From Colius striatus (lineage: Eukaryota; Chordata; Aves; Coliiformes; Coliidae): DNA of 64,000 bases. The first letter of the stretch is position 1. Each line of letters begins with the position of its first letter. A program made the translations under genes and the position numbers. The stretch covers positions 9,498,867-9,562,866 of the forward strand of contig NC_084760.1 of assembly GCF_028858725.1 (NCBI RefSeq). Direction: 5' to 3'. This document shows, one piece after another, positions 55,601 to 64,000 of this stretch. The notes under the pieces are model-generated. The model was not told the DNA's origin. It saw only the letters and a list, made by a program, of their open reading frames with translations, and ran no database searches.

Positions 55601-58600
55601 AAAGAAAGTGCAGAGGATTCTTCATTTGCATCAGAAAGAGCAAACTTAAGAAGGAATCAGTTGAGTTGCTATGTGACCAGGAGTTGAATAGGACAATTGA
55701 AACGAGTTGTAATACTATTGAGAAGCTAAACTGTTTTTCCAGTCCTCCTTCACTGCTGAGACTGTTGAAGAGATCTGTATCTTGGACCCATTCTTGTTAA
55801 CAGGTGAATATTCTGAACTGATCCTGCACAGGTGTTCAACGAAAAATTCTAAAACAACTAAAAGATGAGCTATAACCATAAAATAATGTAGGTTGGGAAG
55901 GACCTCAGAAAGTGATTTGTCCCATTTCTTCAGTGCAGGTTGTTGAGGGGTTTTGGGTGAGGTTGATGAGGACTTTGAAATCCCGTCAGGTGTTGAAAGT
56001 CTCCAAGGGTTTCACAGCCTCCCTGGGCACTCCGTTTCAATGACTGTAACCTCCCTCGTGGTACCATTTTTTTCCCCATATGTCTAGTCTGTCACCTTAA
56101 AAACAGCTGCTGTTCCCAGTGCTTAGAAAGCTCCAAGTTGTCCCTCTCCTTTATTGTTTGTGGCTCATTAAGTAACCTTGGGACATCTTTACATGAAAGA
56201 GCAATTGTAAAGAAGAACAGACCTTCAATAGAAGCCTCCACTCAGGTTAGACAAAGGGAAAAAAATCCACTAATCTCTTAGGAATGAGTTTTTTGAGTAG
56301 TGGGTAAAGGAAGATGCATTTAGTATAATTTGTTTAGATTGATCATGTCATCCACAAAGAAGGTAAGCAGCAAGTGTAGAAATCAGCAAAATATGACCAC
56401 AAATCAAAAACTAGCAGAGAGGCAGAAAAATGTAGGCAGATACCAGGTTTTGGTGTGTTAAACAGTTGATCTGAGTGCCTCAAGGTTCAACAGTGTGTTC
56501 TTAGTTGCTTCTGAGGAAATAGATCATGGTATTTGCAATACAGAGGTTTAGGTGAGGCAGAAGAGAATCTTTCCTTGTTGACTAAAATAGCCTAATTAAT
56601 AAGGCAATGTGATACTAAGTGAAACATTATATCCTCTGATATACAGAGAATTGTCTGTCAGAAGGGTTAGAACTGTCTTGTTTCCATTTGGCTTTTGATT
56701 TCATCTGTCTGCCCAATTCTTATTTCAGCTTTGGACTGTTAGTTCTCTGTGAAACAGACATTGTGTTGAGGGGTTTTTATGCCTGTGGATAGCACGGTGG
56801 CATTCTAGTCCAAATCTGAGGCATGGGGTGATCTGATTACTAAAGAACCCCGGGACAGCTGGAGGAGAGATGGTTAAAACTATGGAGAGGCCAGATGAAC
56901 GCTCACATTAAAGAGATGGAAAGTGAGAGATCATGTAAAAAAATGTTTATCAGCAGAAACAGTTGGGAGAAAGTCTGGTGGGAATTTCTGTTTTCTCTCT
57001 GCCCTGAAATTTAAAAGGACCTTTTGTAAAATGATAAGGTGGGCAATTTCATTTGTGTAGCTTGTTACTAAACATCCATTCACAAAAACATTTGTTGTTC
57101 TTGGCACTTGTGAGGGTTAAAGAGCTTTCACAACTAAGCATGATTTCATCTCTTGGTTAAGTTAGTGTCTAAGCTGGAGACTTAGCATGGAGGTAGGATT
57201 TCTTTATGCTGAGCTTCAGCAGAAGTGTATAGCTTGCCTCTCTCAAAAGATACTAACCAAGTGATAAAGTGATTTAGTAATTTTTGTATGTGTTTTCCAT
57301 CCCTCTTCTTTTTGACACTTTCTCAGCTATGGAAGATGGCTAGTTTAATAAGAAACTCTCAAACCTGAGATCCAAACTCTCAGCCCGTGAGACAGTAAAA
57401 TTTGTGTAAAGAGGAGGTCAGTATTAGGGATTGGATACCCAAATATCCCTTATGGGTTTAGAATTTTCAAAACAGGGGCCATATTTTAATTATAAATTAA
57501 TTTTTTAATAAATTGGCCTTAAGCATCTTTATTTTCTGTCACTAGATACTGTAGAACATTACCATTAAAGTCAGAAGCTTCAAGGAACAGCTTTTGTCTC
57601 GGGTTTTCTTCGAGGCATTAGTTTTGATTTATTTAGTTTGTTTAAGTGCTGTCTGGTACTGCTGTCAAGCACATCTCAGCTTCTGTGTCTGCAGAAGGAC
57701 CAACCGCTGCTCCCTGTCCAGACCATACACATACAGGGACTGAAGTGAAGCGTATGTGTGACATTTCAGGCAGAGTTACACTCAGAGCTGTTAAGCATGG
57801 ATTGGAAATAATAAAATCCTCCTTTTTACAGCAGCATTGATGAAACGATCCATTTATGATTGCTCCAAGCAAAGACCTACCATTTAATTCTTATAGTGAA
57901 TTACATCAATAGAGTGGGATGAATTACAGCTTTCTATTTTACCTGTTTTCATGTAGAACTACTGTTTCATTTTGTTCTTTCAGCTCAAATGTGATGCTGT
58001 AGTGAGTGAAATCAGTGCTGGTCCAGGAACAGTGAACTTTAAGATAAACAGGGAATTATTAGCAAAGGTGAGTGCTGAATTTCAGGTCTGTTAAGGTAAA
58101 AAAATTCTTCAATGTCAAACTAAAAAATACTTTCTTGTTGTCTTAGGTATTTTCTATGTAAAATTGTTTCTTTTTTAAGTTCTCCTCGGGGATCCCTGTT
58201 GCTGATTTGTTATGTAGGCCTAGAATTTGGAGTGAGGCTCAGGAAAGATTATGAGGAAACAAAGTATTTACCATTCACTGATAACGATAACTCCTTTTTC
58301 TTCTCTCTTTCTACTTGAAAGCAAGCAGAATGCAACCTTATCTAGGTGGACCTGCTTCTGCAGGGCGGTTGGACTAGATGATCTCTAAAAGTCCCTTCCA
58401 ACCCTACCATTCTATGATTCTATAAAAAGGCAGGCTTGACATCTGCTTTGTATTTCTACAATACACCACTCAAAAGTTTTGATCTTGCATGTAAAGATTT
58501 GTTTAAAATTGAACAGGATGATGAAAAGATACCTGAAATAAAAGTATTTGATAGCATTACATACTTTGCTGTGGGGGGAAAAAAAGGAAGATGTATTCCT

Positions 58601-61600
58601 CAAAGTCCAGTGCCTGACTGAACTTAAACTTCATTTGTTAAACCAATAATTCAGCAGTCTCAAACGTACTGTCTCTGGATTATTTGCCAGAGCTTCCTAA
58701 AGCTAAGTGGATGGCTGGTCCTGTTAGACTGGGATGTGAATGAAAGCTTTGCTAAGCCAGTTCAACTAACTTGTGGAGGAAACTACGTTGTATGTTTTTC
58801 ATGGCCTTAATCTATAGGTTTAGCAGCTCTTGTAGAAATGATATTGTGGTTTTAGACAATGAACCACATGTGAATTAGGGACAAGAAATTGGATTTTACC
58901 TGGTACTCGTAAAGCTGTCTTCCTATCAGGATTTCCACTGAGTCAACTGGGCTTGTAGTCTTCTCTCCCTAAATGGTCAGACCCTTTCACAGAATCTCAA
59001 GGGCTGGAAGGGACCTCGAAAGATGATCCAGTCCCACCCCCCTTGCCACAGCAGAACCACCTAGAGTAGGTCACACAGGAACTCCAGGTGAGGTTTGAAT
59101 GTCTCCAGAGAAGGAGACTCTACAACCCATCTGGATTGCCTATTAATCAGCTTTACCCAGTTAATTTTCGATTAGCTATTTATTATCAGTCCATCTTGGT
59201 AAGAACACAGCAGTTGACTATTCATTGAAAGAGTAGTTTCAGTGGTAAATTTTATTCATATGCAGGACTTCACAAGGTGCTTTATCCTTAGGGGTTCAGT
59301 CAGTTTAATGATTCAAGCAAAACTGTGTGAGTGGCCTAGTAGAGTTTTGCTGGAAAAAATGTGGAATTAGAACATTTAATTTTGTATTATGACACCGAGG
59401 AGAGAGGAGGAGATAAAACCTAGCTGTAAATTTCCCTAATGAGGAGTCTGTGGGTAAATTTGACAATTTGTGTGTGTGTTTCTACCTTACCTTCTCAGGT
59501 GCCATAATAAGAAAACAAACTTTTTTCTACAAGTGACATTCCTTTATTAAAAAATAAATAAATAAAATCAGTATCTATTGCAGAGGAATTTAAAGTGACT
59601 TTGGGGGGGGGAGGGGGGAAGAAAAGTTTCCACTGAATGGAGATTTCCAGTTCCATTCACACTGTTAAAGGCCTCTATTATCTTCAGGAAGTTTGTCCAA
59701 TACATACAGCTTCATATATTAGGTTTTGTAGTGTATTGGCATCTGTGTGACAAACTGAAGTTTGTAGGGTATGTAAAGGGACTAACTTTGCTGTATTATT
59801 GATAATGTAGTAGGCATAGGGTTCCTCTTCCCACAAACTGTTCAAACTATTGAGGTGTTTTAAGGCATTTTACACAGGTCTCCATACTTTCTAAGTAGAT
59901 GCATTTTTGTACAGATCCTTCACAATGTCCTTACAGACTTGCAGGTGAAGGAAAGGACACAAGGTCTTTGGACACATGAGAATCATAGAATCATAGAATG
60001 GTAGGGTTGGAAGGGACCTTTAGAGATCATCTAGTCTAACCCCTGTGCAGAAGCAGGTCAGCCTAGATCAGGTTGCAGAACACAGAGTAACAAGTGTTTT
60101 CACACAGTCACACCATAGTGGGGGTGGGCAGGGCCCTGCAGAGCTGCTCCAGCCCAAGCCCCTGCTAAAGCAGATTCCCCTTGCTCAGGGGGCACAGGAA
60201 CGTGTCCAGGTGGGTTTTGAAGACCTCCTGAGAAGGAGCCTCCACACCCTCCCTGGGCAGCGTAGGGCAGGGCTCCCTCACCTCAGTACCAAAGGAGTTT
60301 CTCCTCCTGGGCCAGAGGCACTGCCTGTGTTCCAGCTTGTGCCTGTTACCCCTTGAACTGCCAAATGGCTACCACACAACAATCACTGACCCCATCCTCT
60401 CCACACCCACCCCTTAGGGACTGATAAGCATTGCTGAGGTGCCCCTGAGCTCAGGCTTCTCTTCTCCAGGCTGAACAGCCCCAGGGCCTGCAGCCTTTCC
60501 TCCTCACACACATGTTCCATTCCCTCAGCATCTTGGTGTTCCTGCACTGTCCTCTCTCCAGCACTTCCCTGTCTCTCCCAAGCTAGGGAGCCCAGAACTG
60601 GCCACAGGACTCCAGATGAGGCCTCCCCAACTATGGCAGAGCAGAGCAGAGGGGCAGCAGAACCTCACTGGCCCTGCTGCCCACACTCTCCTTGATGCCC
60701 CCAGGCAGCCATTGGCTTCTTGCCCACAAGGGCAGGTTGCTGCTCATTTAATTTCATGCTCACATTCAATTTTCTGCCAACCCCCTGAACTCCTAGCGCT
60801 TAAAAACCCAAAGAACAGCTGGTTTTTTTAAGTAGCCAAGATAAGAAGTGTCCAGTCACTTGAGGATTGAATAATTGAATGGCACTAGAGGAGTAGAAAG
60901 CAAGGCTGATTTTGGTGCCTAGAAAAACCTAGGAGTTTGAGTAGAACGTGAGTGTATTCAGTTTTCCTGTTATAAAGTCACTTGGTAGTTCTGAGGAGGC
61001 TTAAATTCTTGCAAGTATCTCTTGGTTTTTTTGTTTCCTTGCTGTATATACATGCTCTCTTCTAACAGGAAACTAAAAGAACATGAGGCAGATACTATTC
61101 CTAAAAAGCATTAATGAAGAAATAGAGTAGTCATTGATGTAAGTGGAAAAAGGTAGAAACATTAATATGTCTCATTTTGTAGGATTAACTGTTTATACAA
61201 CTGAAATGAGAAATAGCCAAGCCTATTTTGTCTCACTAAACCGCTGGGTTGGACCAAGATGACCTGGCTGTGCTGTGCACAGCAGGTGTTCCCTGTATGT
61301 TACTCCAAGACAAACTCCTTGGATATAGGATAGGAATTTCAGAGAAATGACCAAACACCTCAAAGTATGCCTAGATAAGATGTATTCATGGGAAGAAAAT
61401 GCTTTTGAGGAAGCTTAGAGAAACACTGTGTAGCTTCTTTTATTAATTAAAAATAATTTGCAAAAGCACTGAGAACATTTGGCTGCACAATGAGGTGAAT
61501 TCTGTAGTGAAGTTTGATGCTCATAAGCTCTCCTACTTTTTCATCTACATCTATGGTCTAGTTCTACAAGGTACTCTCTATTTTAAAATGTGTTATCTGA

Positions 61601-63611
61601 ATTAGGGTAAATGAGGGTCCTGGCTAGCATAAGGTAACACTCCTATTTACATGAGAGCTCCTCACGTTACATGAGGTAACTGTACTTAGCCAAAGTTTCC
61701 TTTCCTGTCCACTAATTACCCCCAGGTTGCTCTCTTGCCCTTTCATTTTATGTAAGTAAAAAATCATTAATAGTTGCAAATATCTAAGTGGTTGATGTCA
61801 GATGGTTGGGCATCACTTTTTTCTCTTGTATCCAGTGACAGGACAAGGGGTAATGGGATGAAGCTGGAACACAAAAAGTTCCATTTAAACATAAGAAAAA
61901 ACTGTTTCCCTGCTGAGGTGAGGGAGCCCTGGCACAGGCTGCCCAGGGAGGGTGTGGAGGCTCCTTCTCTGGAGGTTTTCAAAGCCCTCCTGGACACGTT
62001 CCTGTGTGACCTGATCTATGTGGACCTGCTTCTGCAGAGGGGTTGGACTAGACAATCTTTAGAGATCCCTTCCAACCCCTACCATTCTATGATTCTATGA
62101 TTTTAGTAAAAATTAGGCTTTCCAGTTCCTTTTTTTCATCAACTCCAGCCCTGATTTTCACCAGAACTCTGCCTGCAATTCCTCTCCTTTAATTGACCAG
62201 ATACAGCTTTCAAAAGTTAATGACATTTTCATCTGCATGTGAGATCTTGTTTGCTTGGCAGCCCAGCCATATAATTACTAATGTGAAGAATGGCTGTGGG
62301 ATCAGTTTTTTGTGTGGTTGGTTAACTCTTTTCCTGATGATGTTTTGTGCAAACATATTTTCTTCCTTGGGGTTTAGACTGTGTTGCAGCAGGTGTTGAA
62401 AGACGGCTCAGAGTATGGAGTAAAAAGTGAGCTTTTCTCCAGAGTTCCTAGACAAAAGACAGTGATTGATTTCAGGTAAGCACATGTGATAAGTCCTTTG
62501 AGACAATTGCTCTTTGATATTTTGCTGATTGATATTCATTGCTGTAATGTATGATGCCTCTTAAGTTAAATCATATTATCATAGCATGGTAACCATAGAA
62601 TATTTATGGTATTATATTCAGCTATATTTGATACTCCAGAACATTTGCCACGTAGAATACTAATTACATTTAGGAAGTTGAGGCTTTTTTCTCAGAATAT
62701 ATTCTTGATATTTAAAGTGTTCACACTGCCCTCTCCTAAGAATATTCTCATTTAGTGCATAATAGCATTCAGATTTTAATTAGCCTTCTTTTATTTTGTT
62801 ATCAAGAAACATGATCTGAATTTTCTACCACCAGCCTATTTTTTTTTTTCAGCTTAATACCTTCCTTCCTGACTCATTAAAGCAGCCAGGCATTTGTCTT
62901 GCTAAATCTCCTCAATTGTTAGCCCCAGCATTTCTGTCCAGTGTTTACAGTTCATGAAGTGATAAGTCGCTGACTCAGATCTCTTTATGTGTAAAGATTT
63001 TTCTTCACTTATGCTCCCTCTGCAGGCTTCCATAAACATGGAAAGTAAGCACTTGGCTTTAGTTTTAAGGGTGATTTTCCATAGCTGAATTTCAGGGCAA
63101 ACACTTGTTGGATACAGGGTGTTTTGGGGAGGTGCATTTTCGGTAGAAGACAATGTGATTTTTAATTAATGATTCCAAGTCCCCTCTCCTGTTATCAGAT
63201 TGATCTCTAATAAAGGTATGAGGAGAATGGTCCATATATCTAAAACGTTACAAAGTGAGAAGGTGATGTAGGTCCTTTGTCACTAGTGGAGCTGGGTTTG
63301 GGAGGCTCTTTGTTGTGGAGTTGTTTGTGATTTCTTTTTCCTTGTAACATTGTCTGTTAACTGATACAGGAGGAGAAGGTGGTTGGATAGGAAAATTTGC
63401 TGTCTAGAGCACAAGGTAATTTTTAAGGGAAAACTGAAAATAGTGCTTAAATTTCAGTTGTTCTGCTACATGCATGAGTTGAATTCTTTTGATTTGGTGA
63501 TCTGAAAGTCTTGATTGAACATTGAACAAACATCCTTTGTGAAAATTTCTTCCAGCTCCCCTAATATTGCCAAAAAGTTTCACATAGGACATTTGCGCTC
63601 CACAATAATAG
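52591..63611 (+). CDS. RARS2: RARS2, mitochondrial arginyl-tRNA synthetase (first six exons, partial)
   Basis: RARS2 is the class I synthetase that attaches arginine to mitochondrial tRNA-Arg in the matrix, using ATP. Six exons join in phase to give residues 1-152 plus one base; the gene continues past the right edge. The N-terminus [13 protein letters not shown] is Arg/Ser-rich, as in a mitochondrial targeting sequence. Then come [32 protein letters not shown] and [24 protein letters not shown] at 143-146 is the ATP-binding signature of class I synthetases. The cytosolic RARS1 has a different N-terminus. The KMSK-region, catalytic core and anticodon-binding domain are not in the window. Confidence 0.96.
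53361..53434 (+). CDS. RARS2: RARS2 coding exon 2
   Basis: Residues 14-37 plus two bases: [20 protein letters not shown], then VSKQ. The acceptor is AAATTTAG and the donor GTAGTG. Confidence 0.95.
53912..54630 (-). mobile_element. CR1 LINE, 719 bp, next to RARS2 exon 3
   Basis: Minus-strand CR1 in RARS2 intron 2, from its tail (AGTCACAGAATGGGAGGAGT as read on plus) to the [15 protein letters not shown]-encoding region. Frames are broken by frameshifts. A T-rich tract separates its 5' end from the exon 3 acceptor. Confidence 0.95.
54693..54798 (+). CDS. RARS2: RARS2 coding exon 3
   Basis: Residues 38-73: [20 protein letters not shown], then [16 protein letters not shown]. The acceptor follows a long T run and the donor is GTATGC. 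A minus-strand CR1 ends only 62 bp upstream. Confidence 0.95.
54818..54851. repeat. (TA)n / (CA)n microsatellite
   Basis: CATATATATATATATATATG followed by TATATGTATATACACACA, just after the RARS2 exon 3 donor. Confidence 0.9.
55880..56165 (-). mobile_element. old CR1 3' end fragment
   Basis: Diverged reversed CR1: TAATGTAGGTTGGGAAGGAC, then GTCTCCAAGGGTTTCACAGCC, CTCCCTGGGCA and a weak later part. Much older than the other copies. Confidence 0.65.
57984..58067 (+). CDS. RARS2: RARS2 coding exon 4
   Basis: Residues 74-101: [20 protein letters not shown], then INRELLAK. The acceptor is TCTTTCAG and the donor GTGAGT. N-terminal additional domain of ArgRS. Confidence 0.97.
58331..58424 (+). mobile_element. 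CR1 3' tail stub
   Basis: About 94 bases: TGCAACCTTATCTAGGTGGA to CATTCTATGATTCTAT. In RARS2 intron 4. Confidence 0.92.
58988..59140 (-). mobile_element. CR1 3' end fragment
   Basis: Reversed copy of the AGATTCTGTGATT-tail subtype: CACAGAATCTCAAGGGCTGG to GACTCTACAACCCATCTGGA. In RARS2 intron 4. Confidence 0.92.
59600..59622 (+). other. G-rich tract
   Basis: A run of nine to ten G, an A, six G, then AAG. It has possible G-quadruplex potential but may partly be a homopolymer assembly artefact. Confidence 0.5.
59981..60075 (-). mobile_element. CR1 3' tail stub
   Basis: Reversed young-type tail with three ATAGAATC-type octamer repeats (AATCATAGAATCATAGAATG). It lies directly beside an older CR1 in the same orientation. 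Confidence 0.92.
60101..60795 (-). mobile_element. older CR1 subfamily copy, about 695 bp
   Basis: Reversed CR1 with a distinct 3' end (CACACAGTCACACCATAGTG) and blocks CTGCAGAGCTGCTCCAGCCC and AGCCATTGGCTTCTTG. It corresponds to the ORF2 C-terminus but is widely diverged from the young copies, with indels throughout. Confidence 0.88.
61765..62102 (+). mobile_element. CR1 LINE fragment, 338 bp
   Basis: From ATTAATAGTTGCAAATATCT through [20 protein letters not shown]-type coding sequence to CCATTCTATGATTCTATG. In RARS2 intron 4, about 275 bp before exon 5. Confidence 0.94.
62378..62475 (+). CDS. RARS2: RARS2 coding exon 5
   Basis: Residues 102-133 plus two bases: [20 protein letters not shown], then [12 protein letters not shown]. 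The acceptor is GGTTTAG and the donor GTAAGC. Confidence 0.97.
62476..63555. other. RARS2 intron 5
   Basis: AT-rich unique sequence from GTAAGC to CTTCCAG. No repeats or other exons found. Confidence 0.7.
63556..63611 (+). CDS. RARS2: RARS2 coding exon 6 (HIGH motif)
   Basis: Residues 134-152 plus one base: [19 protein letters not shown]. The acceptor is CTTCCAG and the donor GTAAGT. Contains the class I synthetase HIGH signature. Confidence 0.98.
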
Positions 63612-64000
63612 GTAAGTACACATTTCAGTGCCTCCAAAAAGGGTGGCTTTGCCTTCCTGCTTCACCTGACAGGGGAGCTCTGCTAACCATACACTCTTCC
63701 AGCAAAGTGGAAGTGTCAGGGTTGACTTGCTAATTAAAAACCTTCTGCTCTTTACGCAGTGAAGAAAAGAGAGTGTTGTGTTGCTGACAGATTCATTGAG
63801 TCACACGTAATACAGTTTTATGCCTCTGAACGTTAAATAAAGTAGTTTAAAATTGTTCTGCAAAGACACTCAGCAGTTTTCATTGAGGTGTTATGAGAGT
63901 CCTTTGGATTTTGAATTTCCAATTGCATAGCAGTCAAGATAGCTGTGTCTTGGTGACTGTCTTGCAAAAAGCTTGCTTTTATATGTTAATTGCTTCATGT
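63612..64000 (+). other. RARS2 intron 6 (start)
   Basis: Intron sequence from the GTAAGT donor of exon 6 to the window edge. No exon 7 homology (NYLGDWG-type) is visible in it. Confidence 0.7.

Larger units (their letters stand above)
54799..57983. other. RARS2 intron 3
   Basis: Mostly unique sequence. It contains a (TA)n microsatellite at 54818-54851 and an old CR1 fragment at 55880-56165. Confidence 0.55.

Overview
The window is vertebrate nuclear DNA, almost certainly from a bird. Three orthologous protein-coding genes lie in the order and orientation AKIRIN2 (+), ORC3 (-), RARS2 (+). The DNA between and inside them is packed with 5'-truncated CR1 LINE copies, the dominant avian retrotransposon. 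There is also one near full-length solo LTR of an avian endogenous retrovirus family and one LTR fragment. I count about 28 CR1 copies, roughly 10-11 kb or about 17 % of the window. That is high for a bird and would suit a lineage with a recent CR1 expansion (Piciformes or Bucerotiformes are candidates). The lineage is inference; the copy number and orientations are read from the sequence.

Layout. 1-4.3 kb: the 3' end of AKIRIN2 (last two coding exons and a 3' UTR with several poly(A) signals). 4.3-11.35 kb: convergent intergenic space between AKIRIN2 and ORC3, holding the longest CR1 (with reverse-transcriptase coding remnants and a second CR1 nested inside it) and another CR1. 11.37-52.23 kb: the whole ORC3 coding region on the minus strand. 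I assembled 20 coding exons that join in phase without a frameshift or stop and give 712 residues, closely matching the usual vertebrate ORC3 length of about 711. All other ORC3 DNA is intron, carrying most of the CR1 copies. 52.21-52.6 kb: a CpG-rich bidirectional promoter; the ORC3 and RARS2 start codons are 357 bp apart, head to head. 52.59-63.61 kb: the first six coding exons of RARS2 (residues 1-152 plus one base), ending just after the class I synthetase HIGH motif; the rest lies beyond the right edge.

Roles. AKIRIN2 is a small nuclear protein that supports transcription of innate-immune and other genes and proteasome import. ORC3 is a subunit of the origin recognition complex that licenses DNA replication. 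RARS2 charges mitochondrial tRNA-Arg. They are not a pathway; they are linked by conserved synteny, and ORC3 and RARS2 by a shared promoter.

I found no CRISPR array, tRNA, rRNA, bacterial-type operon or clearly new gene system. The observations most worth a second look concern retrotransposon biology: two CR1-into-CR1 nested insertions with short target duplications, a candidate 3' transduction shared by two intronic CR1 copies, a 15-bp tandem duplication at a CR1 5' junction, a solo LTR close to the bidirectional promoter, and an unidentified 139-codon open frame in ORC3 intron 3 that may be a retrocopy.
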